Of a stretch of 64,000 nt of DNA, positions 16,557-24,904 are shown piece by piece. The notes beneath the pieces are model-generated. The model saw only the letters and a program-made list of their open reading frames with translations, was not told the DNA's origin and ran no database searches. The translations under genes were made by a program, and so were the position numbers. Each line of letters starts with the position of its first letter. Position 1 is the first letter of the stretch. Source of the DNA: Blastococcus sp. TML/M2B (GTDB taxonomy: Bacteria > Actinomycetota > Actinomycetes > Mycobacteriales > Geodermatophilaceae); the NCBI RefSeq assembly GCF_016612865.1, contig NZ_JAENZZ010000001.1:434001-498000 (forward strand), given 5' to 3'.

Positions 16557-18068
16557 ATGGCCGACCAGCCCCGCTCGACCACGGGTGGCACACCCGCGGA
16601 CGTCGTCGCGGACGCGCCCGCCGCACCGCACCGCAGCGAGGGCCCGCGCGGGAAGCCGAAGAACGGCGTGGACCGCTACTTCGAGATCACCGCCCGGCGC
16701 TCCACGGTCGCCCGCGAGGTCCGCGGTGGCTTCACCACCTTCTTCACGATGGCCTACATCGTGGTGCTCAACCCGATCATCCTGTCCGGGTTCGACGTCT
16801 CGGGCAACGAGCTCCCCTTCGCCTCGGTCGCCGCGGTCACCGCGCTGATCGCCGGCGCGATGACGATCCTCATGGGCGTCGTCGGCAGGTACCCCTTCGC
16901 GCTCGCGACGGGCCTGGGCATCAACGCCATCGTCGCGGTCTACGCCTCGACCCAGCTGTCCTGGCCCGAGATCATGGGTCTGGTCGTCCTCGAGGGCCTG
17001 CTCATCACGGTGCTGGTGCTCACCGGCTTCCGCCGTGCGGTCTTCGAGGCCATCCCCGCGCAGCTGAAGACGGCGATCGCCGTCGGCATCGGCTTCTTCC
17101 TCACGATCATCGGCCTGGCCGACGCCGGCATCATCGAGGGCGGCCAGGGCACCCCGATCAGCTTCGGCATCGGCGGCCAGCTCGCCGGCTGGCCGATGCT
17201 CGTCTTCGTCGTCGGCCTGCTGCTCAGCGCCGTCCTCGTCGTCCGCAAGGTCAAGGGCGCGCTGCTCATCGGCATCGTCGCCACGACCGTGCTCGCGATC
17301 ATCGTCGAGGCGATCGCGGAGGTCGGCCCCACGTTCCTGGACGACGGCTCGGTCAACGCCCGCGGCTGGCAGCTGCAGGTGCCCGAGCTGCCCGACGACG
17401 TCGTCAGCAGCCCCGACCTCTCGCTGCTCGGCAACTTCTCGCTGTTCGGCGGCTTCGAGCGCATCGGCATCATCGCCGCGCTGCTCATCGTCTTCTCGAT
17501 CATGATCGCGGACTTCTTCGACACCGTCGGCACCGTGACCGCCGTCGGCGCCGAGGGCGAGATGCTCGACGAGAAGGGCAACCTGCCCAAGTCGCAGCCG
17601 GTCCTGCTCGTCGACTCGATCGCCGCGGCCGCCGGTGGTGCGGGCAGCGTCTCGTCGAACACGACCTACATCGAGAGCACCGCCGGTGTCGCCGACGGCG
17701 CCCGCACCGGCCTGGCCAGCGTCGTCACCGGTGTGCTGTTCCTGGTGGCCATGCTCTTCACGCCGCTGGTCGAGATGGTGCCCTCGGAGGCTGCCGCGCC
17801 CGCCCTGGTCATCGTCGGCGCGCTGATGATCACCCAGATCCGGAACCTCGTCTGGGACGACATGTCCCTGGTCATCCCGGCCTTCCTGACCATCGCGCTC
17901 ATGCCGTTCACCTACTCGATCACCAACGGCATCGGCGCCGGCGTCATCACCTTCGTGCTGCTCCGCGTCGCGACCGGCCGGACCCGCGAGGTGCACCCGC
18001 TGATGTGGGTGATCACGGCGCTGTTCGTCGTCTACTTCGCGCTCGAGCCGATCCAGCAGATCGTCTGA
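16557..18068 (+). CDS. NCS2-family purine (guanine/hypoxanthine) permease
   Basis: A 503-residue integral membrane transporter of the AzgA-type nucleobase:cation symporter-2 family, expected to import guanine, hypoxanthine or adenine with protons. The family start motif appears at residues 35-60 (GVDRYFEITARRSTVAREVR), followed by GGFTTFFTMAYIVVLNP. The TM3 region has ALATGLGINAIVAV, and the TM8/9 substrate region has DFFDTVGTVTAVG and GAGSVSSNTTYIESTAGVAD, which are diagnostic. ATG 16557 follows GGGAG by eight bases. A strong terminator lies directly after the stop. No purine riboswitch fold is recognised upstream. Confidence 0.92.
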   Translation: MADQPRSTTGGTPADVVADAPAAPHRSEGPRGKPKNGVDRYFEITARRSTVAREVRGGFTTFFTMAYIVVLNPIILSGFDVSGNELPFASVAAVTALIAGAMTILMGVVGRYPFALATGLGINAIVAVYASTQLSWPEIMGLVVLEGLLITVLVLTGFRRAVFEAIPAQLKTAIAVGIGFFLTIIGLADAGIIEGGQGTPISFGIGGQLAGWPMLVFVVGLLLSAVLVVRKVKGALLIGIVATTVLAIIVEAIAEVGPTFLDDGSVNARGWQLQVPELPDDVVSSPDLSLLGNFSLFGGFERIGIIAALLIVFSIMIADFFDTVGTVTAVGAEGEMLDEKGNLPKSQPVLLVDSIAAAAGGAGSVSSNTTYIESTAGVADGARTGLASVVTGVLFLVAMLFTPLVEMVPSEAAAPALVIVGALMITQIRNLVWDDMSLVIPAFLTIALMPFTYSITNGIGAGVITFVLLRVATGRTREVHPLMWVITALFVVYFALEPIQQIV

Positions 18069-18082
18069 TCCCGGACGTCCCA

Positions 18083-18116
18083 GGGGCCCGTCACCGGTTC
18101 GCCGGTGGCGGGCCCC
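18083..18116 (+). terminator. Rho-independent-type hairpin after the permease gene
   Basis: A 15-bp stem (GGGGCCCGTCACCGG pairing with CCGGTGGCGGGCCCC, one G-T wobble) closed by a TTCG tetraloop and followed by TCT. It begins 15 bp after the permease stop codon and precedes the MarR promoter region. There is only a very short T run, as is usual in high-GC actinobacteria. Confidence 0.85.
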
Positions 18117-18137
18117 TCTGCGTCCCGGCGGGGGAAC

Positions 18138-18158
18138 AGTTAGTGAGGTACGCTAACT
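18138..18158. promoter_or_regulatory. Probable MarR operator (dyad symmetry)
   Basis: AGTTAG and CTAACT form a perfect 6-bp inverted repeat separated by nine bases, with one further symmetric G/C pair inside. The site ends two bases before the GTG of the marR-type gene. Size (21 bp) and position match autoregulatory sites of MarR repressors. It would control the MarR-MFS operon. Confidence 0.6.
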
Positions 18159-18160
18159 AT

Positions 18161-18595
18161 GTGACCCGGACCACCCTCGACACCGCGGCGCTCGCGCACG
18201 ACCTGCGGCTGGGGGTGATGCGGCTGGCCCGCCGGCTGCGCAGCCAGCGGGTGGACACCACCGTCACCCTCACTCAGCTCTCGGCCCTGTCGACGCTCAA
18301 GCGGCACGGCCCCATGAGCGCCGGGGAGCTCGCCGCCCACGAGAGGGTGCAGCCGCCGTCGATGACGCGGGTCGTCGGGGCGCTCGAGGCGATGGGGCTG
18401 GTCACCCGCACCCCGCACCCGACCGACGGCCGGCAGGTCGTCATCGGGCTGGCCGCCCCCGCGCAGGAGCTGCTCGCCGCCGAGGGGCGGGCCCGGGAGG
18501 CGTGGTTGTCCGGCCGCCTCCAGGAGCTGAGCCCGGAGAAGCGGGCGGCGCTCCGCGAGGCCGCCGCGATCATGGACGAGCTGGCCGCCGGATGA
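18161..18595 (+). CDS. MarR-family transcriptional regulator
   Basis: A 144-residue winged-helix repressor. The DNA-binding core is visible as LTQLSALSTLKRHGPMSAGE, VQPPSMTRVVGALEAMGLV and the wing RTPHPTDGRQVVIGL (D-x-R wing-tip motif). GTG 18161 is required because the nearby ATG is followed by a stop. There is no Shine-Dalgarno sequence, so the mRNA may be leaderless. The stop overlaps the ATG of the MFS gene (ATGA), so the pair is a regulator-efflux operon. The equivalent mycobacterial locus has a MarR gene (Rv0880) in a similar position. The inducer is unknown. Confidence 0.92.
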   Translation: MTRTTLDTAALAHDLRLGVMRLARRLRSQRVDTTVTLTQLSALSTLKRHGPMSAGELAAHERVQPPSMTRVVGALEAMGLVTRTPHPTDGRQVVIGLAAPAQELLAAEGRAREAWLSGRLQELSPEKRAALREAAAIMDELAAG

Positions 18596-19938
18596 GCACC
18601 ACGGACACCGACGAGAGCACCGACCGGCCGGTGGCGGCCGAGAAGCCCGCCGGCGGCGGCATGTTCCGCGCGCTGCGGGTGCCCAACTACCGCCGCTACG
18701 CCTCGGCCAACCTGGTCAGCCAGACCGGCACCTGGATGCAGCGGATCGGCCAGGACTGGCTGGTGCTGCAGCTCACCGACGACAGCGGCGTCGCGCTCGG
18801 CCTGATCACCGCCCTCCAGTTCGCCCCCACGGTGCTGCTCAGCCCCTACGGCGGGCTGCTCGCCGACCGGTACCCCAAGCGCCGGCTGCTCCAGATCTCG
18901 CAGGCCGTCATGGGGCTGCTCGCCCTGGTCCTCGCCGTCCTGGTGGTCACCGACGCGGTCGCCCTGTGGCACGTCTTCGTGCTGGCCAGCGGGCTCGGCG
19001 CCGCCGCGGCGATCGACGCCCCCGTCCGGCAGGCGTTCGTCTCGGAGATGGTCGGGCCCGAGCTGCTGACCAACGCGGTCAGCCTCAACTCGACGATCTT
19101 CAACGGTGCCCGGCTGGTCGGCCCGTCGGTGGCCGGCGTGCTCATCGGCGCGGCGTCGGGGAACACCGCACCGGCCTTCTTCATCAACGCGGCCAGCTTC
19201 GGCTTCACCATCCTCGCGCTGGGCTCCATGCGCGCCGATCAGCTGAGACCCAGCGCCCCCGTGGCGCGGGGAAAGGGGCAGCTGCGCGCCGGGGCGGCCT
19301 ACGCCTGGGCGCACCGCGACCTCGTGCTGGCGATGGCGCTGGCCTTCGTCGTCGGTACCTTCGGGTTCAACTACCAGATCACCATCGCCCTGATGGCCCG
19401 CGCGGAGTTCGGCCTGGGCGCCGAGGCGTTCGGCCTGCTCGCCACGGTCTTCGCCGTCGGCTCGCTCAGCGGCGCGCTGCTGTCCACCAGGCGCAGCCGC
19501 CGGCCGCGGGTGCGGTTCCTCATCGGCTCGGCGCTGGTCTTCGGCGTGCTCACCGTCATCACCGGCCTGATGCCCGGCCACGTGGCCTTCGGGGTGCTGC
19601 TGGTGCCCACCGGCGCGGCGGCGCTGGTCTTCAGCGTCGCCAACAACAGCTTCGTGCAGCTGGGCGTCGACCCGCAGATGCGCGGCCGGGTCATGGCGCT
19701 GTACTTCATGTGCTTCATGGGCGGGACGCCGATCGGCGCGCCGCTGATCGGTGTGGTCGGCGAGCACCTCGGCCCGCGCTGGGGGCTGCTGCTCGGCGGC
19801 GGGATCGTCGTCGTGGCCGCGGCCCTCGCCGGGGCGCTGCTCGCGCGCGGCCGGTCGGTGCGGCTGGAGCGACGGCCCGAGCGGCCGTGGCTTCGGCTGC
19901 AGGTGGGGGAGCGCGCCGTCCGGCCCCCGGTGGGCTGA
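18592..19938 (+). CDS. MFS efflux transporter (DHA3-like)
   Basis: A 448-residue major facilitator. It begins with a 22-residue hydrophilic tail, then FRALRVPNYRRYASANLVSQTGTWMQ, characteristic of the MFS_3/enterobactin-exporter-like group. The loop between helices 2 and 3 is LLADRYPKRRLLQ. About 12 hydrophobic segments are present, and a basic tail ends RPPVG. Its ATG overlaps the marR stop, implying translational coupling and repression by that regulator. Likely role: proton-driven export of a toxic compound that is sensed by the MarR protein. The actual substrate is not predictable. Confidence 0.9.
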   Translation: MSTTDTDESTDRPVAAEKPAGGGMFRALRVPNYRRYASANLVSQTGTWMQRIGQDWLVLQLTDDSGVALGLITALQFAPTVLLSPYGGLLADRYPKRRLLQISQAVMGLLALVLAVLVVTDAVALWHVFVLASGLGAAAAIDAPVRQAFVSEMVGPELLTNAVSLNSTIFNGARLVGPSVAGVLIGAASGNTAPAFFINAASFGFTILALGSMRADQLRPSAPVARGKGQLRAGAAYAWAHRDLVLAMALAFVVGTFGFNYQITIALMARAEFGLGAEAFGLLATVFAVGSLSGALLSTRRSRRPRVRFLIGSALVFGVLTVITGLMPGHVAFGVLLVPTGAAALVFSVANNSFVQLGVDPQMRGRVMALYFMCFMGGTPIGAPLIGVVGEHLGPRWGLLLGGGIVVVAAALAGALLARGRSVRLERRPERPWLRLQVGERAVRPPVG

Positions 19939-19987
19939 TCCCGGGGGTACGGTGCGCACCGTCCGCCCGATTCGGTCCGGAGATGCC

Positions 19988-20374
19988 ATGACCGGCTCGC
20001 TCGTCCTCCTGGGACTCCCGTTCGCCGCGCTGTGCGCCGTCGTGGTCGGGTTCGGCCCCGCCGAGAGGTGGCTGGCCGAGCGCTCGGCCCGGCGACGCGC
20101 CCGCCGGCTCCCACCCCTGGACCGCCGCCCCGTGCAGGTGGTCGCCGCCGACGTCCGCCGGCTGCTCCGCCGGCTGGCGCTCGTTCCCGCGGGTGCGCCG
20201 ATGGCGCGGCGGCGGGCGCTGCAGGCGGCCTGCGACGACGTGCTGATCGAGGCGGCCGGGATGCTCGGCGTCCCGCACGCCCTGGACGCCGAGCCCGACG
20301 GGCCCGGGCGCGAGGCCGAGCGGCTCCGGCTGCTGGCGGCGCTCGAGGCGGCCGGGCTGGCGGTGCGGGGCTGA
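19988..20374 (+). CDS. Hypothetical protein with N-terminal membrane helix
   Basis: A 128-residue protein. Residues 3-22 (GSLVLLGLPFAALCAVVVGF) form a likely transmembrane anchor, followed by a basic segment (ERSARRRARRLPPLDRRPVQ) and a helical cytosolic domain with PMARRRALQAACDDVLIEAA. It starts at ATG 19988, which has GGTCCGGAG about seven bases upstream. It lies between the MFS gene and the RNA phosphodiesterase gene, ending 20 bp before the latter, so cotranscription is likely. The family was not recognised. Confidence 0.75.
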   Translation: MTGSLVLLGLPFAALCAVVVGFGPAERWLAERSARRRARRLPPLDRRPVQVVAADVRRLLRRLALVPAGAPMARRRALQAACDDVLIEAAGMLGVPHALDAEPDGPGREAERLRLLAALEAAGLAVRG

Positions 20375-20394
20375 CGCGGGCGGATCCGGCCCGG

Positions 20395-20946
20395 GTGTTC
20401 TTCTCAGTCGACCCGCCCGAGGTCGCGCGCACCCACCTGCTCCGGGCGCTGGACCCGCTGCGCGAGCTCCCCGGCGCCCCGCGCTGGACCCCGCCCGAGC
20501 GCTGGCACCTGACCCTGCTGTTCCTCGGCGCCGTGCCCCGCGACGTGCTGCCCGCGCTCGCCGCCGGAGCGGCACCCCTGGTGGCCGCCGCGCCGCCGCT
20601 GCACCTCCGGCTGGCGGGCGCGGGGCGGTTCGGCAGCGCCCGCCGTCCGCAGGTGGCGTGGGCCGGGCTGGCCGGGGACGTCGGCCCGCTCACCGCCCTC
20701 GCCGACCGGCTGGCCGACCTCGCCCGCGGCCTCGGCCTGCCGGTCGAGGACCGGCCGTTCCGGCCGCACCTCACCCTGGGCCGGTGGCGCCCCCGGCAGC
20801 CGGCCGACGGCGCGCTCCCCGACCGGCTGGCCGGGTACCGCGGGCCCGTCTGGCCGGCTCCCGAGGTGCTACTGCTGGAGAGCCGGCTCGGCCCGGCGCC
20901 CACCTACGAGCGTCACCAGGCGTACTCCATCGGCGCGGCCTTGTAG
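20395..20946 (+). CDS. thpR: RNA 2',3'-cyclic phosphodiesterase (2'-5' RNA ligase family)
   Basis: A 183-residue two-histidine phosphoesterase. It opens VFFSVDPPE and carries both catalytic HxT motifs, WHLTLLFLG near residue 40 and FRPHLTLGRW near residue 125, in the order and spacing of the ThpR/LigT family, which hydrolyses 2',3'-cyclic phosphates at RNA ends. GTG 20395 is the first usable start in frame and places the protein start directly at the first beta strand. Its last 34 bp overlap the 3' end of the convergent aldo/keto reductase gene. Confidence 0.88.
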   Translation: MFFSVDPPEVARTHLLRALDPLRELPGAPRWTPPERWHLTLLFLGAVPRDVLPALAAGAAPLVAAAPPLHLRLAGAGRFGSARRPQVAWAGLAGDVGPLTALADRLADLARGLGLPVEDRPFRPHLTLGRWRPRQPADGALPDRLAGYRGPVWPAPEVLLLESRLGPAPTYERHQAYSIGAAL

Positions 20947-21882
20947 CCGGGGAAGATCTCGTCGAGGCGGGCCAGCTGGTCGTCGGCGAGCGTCAGGTCC
21001 AGCGCCGTGAGCGCGCCCTCGAACTGCGCCATCGTGCGCGGGCCGATGATCGGCGCGGTCACCGCCTCCTGGTGCAGCAGCCATGCGACGCCGACGTCGG
21101 CCGGTGCGGCGCCGATCTCGCGGCAGAACGCCTCGTACTGCTCCAGCTGCGGCCGCAGCTTCGCCACCCGCTTCTGGGTGCGCTCGTCGGCGCGCCGGCC
21201 CTCCTCGGCCTTCTCCAGGACGCCGGCGAGCAGGCCACCGGCCAGCGGGCTCCACGGGATGATGCCGACGCCGTAGTGCGCCGCGGCCGGCAGCACCTCG
21301 AGCTCGACGTGCCGGGTGAGCAGGTTGTAGTGCGACTGCTCGCTGACCAGGCCCTGGAAGTGCCGGCGGGCGGCGGCCTCGTTGGCCGCGGCGATCTGCC
21401 AGGCGGCGTGGTTGGAGGAGCCGACGTAGAGCACCTTGCCCTGCGCGACCAGCGTCTCGCAGGCCTGCCAGATCTCCTCCCACCGGCGTGCGGACGTCGG
21501 CGTGGTGGAACTGGTAGAGGTCGATCCAGTCGGTCTGCAGCCGGCGCAGCGAGGCGTCGCACGCCCGCACGATGTTGCGCGCGGAGAGGAAGGTGTCGTT
21601 CGGCCAGTCGGACATGCTCCCGTAGACCTTGGTGGCCAGGACGGTCTTCTCGCGGCGCTGCCCGCCCTGGGCGAACCAGCTGCCGACGACCTCCTCGGTG
21701 CGGCCCTTGCCGGCCTCGCCGCCGTAGACGTTCGCGGTGTCGAAGAAGTTCACGCCCTCGGCCAGGGCTCGGTCCATGATCTCGTGCGATGCGGACTCCG
21801 GAGTCCGCGAGCCGAAGTTCATCGTGCCGAGGCACAGACGGGACACGGACAGGCCGCTGCGGCCGAGGTGCTCGTACTCCAT
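20913..21882 (-). pseudogene. Aldo/keto reductase, frameshifted
   Basis: Joining two frames gives a full-length NAD(P)H-dependent aldo/keto reductase of about 322 residues. The N-terminal part starts MEYEHLGRSGLSVSRLCLGT and contains FFDTANVYGGEAG (catalytic Asp and Tyr), KVYGSM (Lys region) and DLYQFHHADVRTP (His). The C-terminal part continues EEIWQACETLVAQGKVLYVG, then GIIPWSPLAGGLL and IIGPRTMAQFEGAL for cofactor binding. One extra C at 21483-21484 on the plus strand separates them. All catalytic residues are intact on either side, so a base error is as likely as gene inactivation. Confidence 0.88.
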
Positions 21883-21909
21883 GACGAGCACCCTGGCAGT
21901 CTGTGATGC

Positions 21910-22746
21910 GTGCCGCACACTGACGACGCCTCGCCGACCTACGACTTCGACACCGCCACCGCCGTGCGGCGGGGCGACGGGGGAGGCCTCGTCGCCGACC
22001 TCGACCAGACCTGGCAGGTCGGTGGCGGCATCCTGAACGGCGGCTACCTGCTGTCGGTGGCCGCCCGCGCCGCGATCGAGGAGAGCCCGCACCCGCACCC
22101 CGTGGCGGTGGCGGCGAGCTACCTCCGCCCGACGCCCGCGGGCGAGGCCACCCTGGAGGTCACCCCGGGCGCGGCCGGCCGCACGCTGGCGCACTCGGTG
22201 GTCACCCTCTCCGGCTCGGGCGCCGGCCCGTCGATCGTCGTCCAGGCGACCACGGCCACGCTGACCGACGACACCCCGGAGTACTTCTCCGCGCCGGCGC
22301 CGTCCATCCCGCCGCCGGACGAGTGCGTGGACCTCTCCGCCCGGCTCCAGCCCGACCGCAGCAAGCGGCCCGGCCTGAGCCGGCACATCGACACCCGGCT
22401 GGACCCCGCCACCGCGGGCTGGACGGTCGGGGAGCCCGGCGACGAGCCGCTGCTGCGCGCCTGGATCCGCTTCGTCGACGAGCGCCCCGCCGACCCGGTC
22501 TCGCTGCTGACCTTCGCCGACGTGCTCCCGCCGCTGGGCTTCTCCATCGGCCAGAAGGGCTGGGCGCCGACGGTGCAGCTCCAGGTGCTGGTGCGCGGCG
22601 TGCCGGCGCCGGGCTGGTGCCTCGCCGAGACCCGCGCCGTGCAGATCGCCGGCGGCTGGATCGACGAGGACTGCACGATCTGGGACTCCGAGGGCAAGCT
22701 CGTCGCCCAGGCCCGGCAGCTCGCCCGCCTCGCCCGCGGCCACTGA
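21910..22746 (+). CDS. Acyl-CoA thioesterase family protein (TesB-like)
   Basis: A 278-residue protein with two tandem hot-dog domains of the 4HBT_3/TesB type. The first domain contains WQVGGGILNGGYLLSVAARA and the second GKLVAQARQLARL at the C-terminus, the typical final strand. Such enzymes hydrolyse acyl-CoA to free fatty acid and CoA. GTG 21910 is the start, divergent from the aldo/keto reductase by 27 bp. It is convergent with the TetR gene, and the two stops are only a base or so apart. Substrate chain length cannot be inferred. Confidence 0.85.
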   Translation: MPHTDDASPTYDFDTATAVRRGDGGGLVADLDQTWQVGGGILNGGYLLSVAARAAIEESPHPHPVAVAASYLRPTPAGEATLEVTPGAAGRTLAHSVVTLSGSGAGPSIVVQATTATLTDDTPEYFSAPAPSIPPPDECVDLSARLQPDRSKRPGLSRHIDTRLDPATAGWTVGEPGDEPLLRAWIRFVDERPADPVSLLTFADVLPPLGFSIGQKGWAPTVQLQVLVRGVPAPGWCLAETRAVQIAGGWIDEDCTIWDSEGKLVAQARQLARLARGH

Positions 22747-22747
22747 C

Positions 22748-23383
22748 TCAGGCCGGCAGCGCCACCTCGCCGGTGAGGTAGCGCTGCACGGTGGGGCCGA
22801 TCGCGGCCACGAGGGCGTCGGGGGTGGCGGTGGCCAGCGGCTCGAGCTGGAGCACGTAGCGCCCCATCACCAGCCCGATGAGCTGGCCGGCGACGAGCGC
22901 GCCGCGCACCTCGGCCTCCCGCGGGGGCACCTCCAGGGTGCCCACGACCCGGCGGACCACCTGGGTCACCAGGAACTCGCGGAGCAGCTTCGCGCCCCAC
23001 TCGCTGGCGACCGCCGAGCGCACCAGGGCGAGGCCGGCGGGCTGCATCGGGCCGTCCCAGACGGTCAGCAGCGTGCGGACGACGCCGGCACCGAGCTGGT
23101 CCCGCCCGCCGGCCAGCACGCCGGGCAGCAGGTCGGCGGGGTCGGCGGGCGCCTCGACCGCGGCCAGGAAGAGCTGCTCCTTGCTGCCGAAGTAGTGGTG
23201 CACCAGCGCCGGGTCCACCTCCGCGGCGGCGGCGATGCCGCGGATCGTCGCGCCGTCGAAGCCGCGCTCGGCGAACGCGGTGCGCGCCGCGGCCAGCACC
23301 GCCTCGCGGGTTCCGCTGGTCCCTGGCCGCCGGCCGGGGCGCCGGCCCGGCCGCCCGGCGCGGCCGGTGCTCCCGCCGCTCAG
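22748..23383 (-). CDS. TetR-family regulator with probable CTG start
   Basis: A 211-residue TetR repressor. The N-terminal helix-turn-helix is clear: TREAVLAAARTAFAERGFDG, then IRGIAAAAEVDPALVHHYFG and SKEQLF. No ATG, GTG or TTG occurs in frame upstream of this domain before the permease gene, but a CTG at 23383 follows a perfect AGGAGG with a five-base spacer and overlaps the permease stop as CTGA. A CTG start is therefore proposed. The gene is the last of a three-gene operon with an ABC permease and ATPase. The operator candidate before the ATPase gene would close an autoregulatory loop. Confidence 0.88.
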   Translation of the reverse strand: MSGGSTGRAGRPGRRPGRRPGTSGTREAVLAAARTAFAERGFDGATIRGIAAAAEVDPALVHHYFGSKEQLFLAAVEAPADPADLLPGVLAGGRDQLGAGVVRTLLTVWDGPMQPAGLALVRSAVASEWGAKLLREFLVTQVVRRVVGTLEVPPREAEVRGALVAGQLIGLVMGRYVLQLEPLATATPDALVAAIGPTVQRYLTGEVALPA

Positions 23384-24124
23384 CTGGTCCTCCTGCGCAG
23401 GGTGCCGGCCGCCAGGGCCAGTGCGAGCACCGCCGCGCCGGCCACGACGGCGAGGTCGAGCCACATCGTGCCGGTGGGGTCGGGGGAGCGGCCGACCTCC
23501 TGCAGCGCGTCGACGGCGTAGGTCAGGGGCAGCACGTCGCTGACCGCCTGCAGCCACCCGTCCATCTGCTCGCGCGGCACGAGCAGGCCGCACAGGAAGA
23601 ACTGCGGCAGCACGATCACCGGCATGAACTGCACGGCCTGGAACTCGCTGCGCGCGAAGGCGCTGGCCAGCAGGCCGAGGGCCACCCCGAGGACGGCGCC
23701 GACGACCGCGATGAGGACGACGAGGGCGAGCGGTCCGGCCACCGACAGGTCGTAGACCGTCGCCGCCACGGTGACGGTGAGCAGCGCCTGCACGGCAGCG
23801 GCCAGGCCGAACGCGGCGCCGTAACCCGCCAGCAGGGCCGGCCGGGACAGCGGCGTGGTGAGCAGCCGCTCGAGCGTGCCCGAGGTCCGCTCGCGGAGCA
23901 TCGCGATGCTGGTCACGAGGAACATGACGACGAAGGGGAAGATGCCGAGCATCGTCAGCCCGACCCGGTCGAAGATGCCGGGTCTGCCCGGGCGGCGCCG
24001 GCACGTCCGCCCAGAGCAGGTAGAGCAGGCCCAGCAGCAGGCTGGGCACGAGCAGCAGCATCGCGATCGTCCGCGGGTCGTGCCGCAGCTGGCGCAGCAC
24101 CCGGCCCGCGGTCGCGGCGATCAC
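23380..24124 (-). pseudogene. ABC-2 type transporter permease, frameshifted
   Basis: Two frames combine to an approximately 247-residue ABC-2 membrane subunit. The N-terminal part is IAATAGRVLRQLRHDPRTIA, with a first hydrophobic helix (MLLLVPSLLLGLLYLLWADV). The remainder begins near MLGIFPFVVMFLVTSIAMLR, followed by the ABC-2 signature ERTSGTLERLLTTPLSRPAL and three or four further helices, ending TLRRRTS. One extra C in the CCC at 23987-23989 breaks the frame between PAPPG and RPGIFDRVG. The GTG start overlaps the ATPase stop (GTGA), and the stop overlaps the TetR start. It works with the adjacent ATPase as an exporter of unknown cargo. Confidence 0.87.
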
Positions 24125-24840
24125 GACGCCACCCGCTCGGAGTCGCGGACCAGGGTGAGGAACGCCTCCTCGAGGTCCTGCGAGCGGCCGTCGGCCCGCA
24201 GCCGCGCGGGCGTGGTGTCGGCGAGCAGGTCGCCGCCGCGGAGCAGCAGCAGCCGGTCGCAGCGCGCGGCCTCCTCCATGACGTGGCTGGAGACGACGAG
24301 CGTCGTCCCGGCAGAGGCCAGCGCGGCGAAGCGGGCCCACAGCTCGACGCGCAGCACCGGGTCCAGCCCGACGGTCGGCTCGTCGAGCACCAGCAGCTCG
24401 GGGTCCCCGACCAGTGCGCAGGCCAGCGAGGCGCGGCCGCGCTGCCCGCCGGAGAGGTCCACGACGAGCTGGTGCGCGGCGTCGGCGAGCCCCACGTCGA
24501 CGACCGCCGCGTCGGCCTCGCGGGCACCGCGGCCGTGCAGGGCGGCGAAGTAGCGGACGTTCTCCCGCACGGTGAGGTCGGCGTAGACGCTGGGGGCCTG
24601 GGTGACGTAGCCGACCCGGCTGCGCAGGCCGGGGGAGCCGGCCGGTTCGCCGAGCACGGTCACCTCGCCGGAGCGGACCACCTGCACCCCGACGACGGCC
24701 CGCATGAGCGTGGTCTTGCCGCTCCCGCTGGGGCCGAGCAGGCCGGTCACCTGGCCCGGCGGAACGGTGAACCCCAGTCCGTGCAGCACGCGGCGGCGGC
24801 CGCGGTCGACCACCAGGTCCCGGACGACGACGGCGTCCAT
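24121..24840 (-). CDS. ABC transporter ATP-binding protein
   Basis: A 239-residue nucleotide-binding subunit. It has Walker A GPSGSGKTT, the Q-loop YVTQAP, signature LSGGQRGRASLA, Walker B LLVLDEPTVGLDP and the H-loop VVSSHVMEEA. The D-loop and the C-terminal portion fit the ABC-2/DrrA-like drug-export group. ATG 24840 is used because GGGAG precedes it by five bases and the protein starts at the first core strand (MDAVVVRDLVVDRGRRRV). It is the first gene of the operon with the permease and TetR genes and is preceded by the repeated AACTCA elements. Confidence 0.93.
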   Translation of the reverse strand: MDAVVVRDLVVDRGRRRVLHGLGFTVPPGQVTGLLGPSGSGKTTLMRAVVGVQVVRSGEVTVLGEPAGSPGLRSRVGYVTQAPSVYADLTVRENVRYFAALHGRGAREADAAVVDVGLADAAHQLVVDLSGGQRGRASLACALVGDPELLVLDEPTVGLDPVLRVELWARFAALASAGTTLVVSSHVMEEAARCDRLLLLRGGDLLADTTPARLRADGRSQDLEEAFLTLVRDSERVAS

Positions 24841-24853
24841 GGCAGCTCCCGAC

Positions 24854-24889
24854 AACTCAACGGCTGATGAACTCAACGCTAGATGAGTT
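24854..24889. promoter_or_regulatory. Probable TetR operator with repeated AACTCA half-sites
   Basis: Two direct copies of AACTCAACG begin at 24854 and 24870, 16 bp apart. The second is followed by an inverted copy, giving AACTCA-N8-TGAGTT from 24870 to 24889. The block lies in the divergent intergenic space between the ABC ATPase gene and the methyltransferase gene. Dyad length of 20 bp suits a TetR dimer. The most economical reading is a binding site for the TetR encoded at the end of the ABC operon, perhaps bound by two dimers. Confidence 0.6.
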
Positions 24890-24904
24890 ATCGCGGGAGC
24901 GTCA

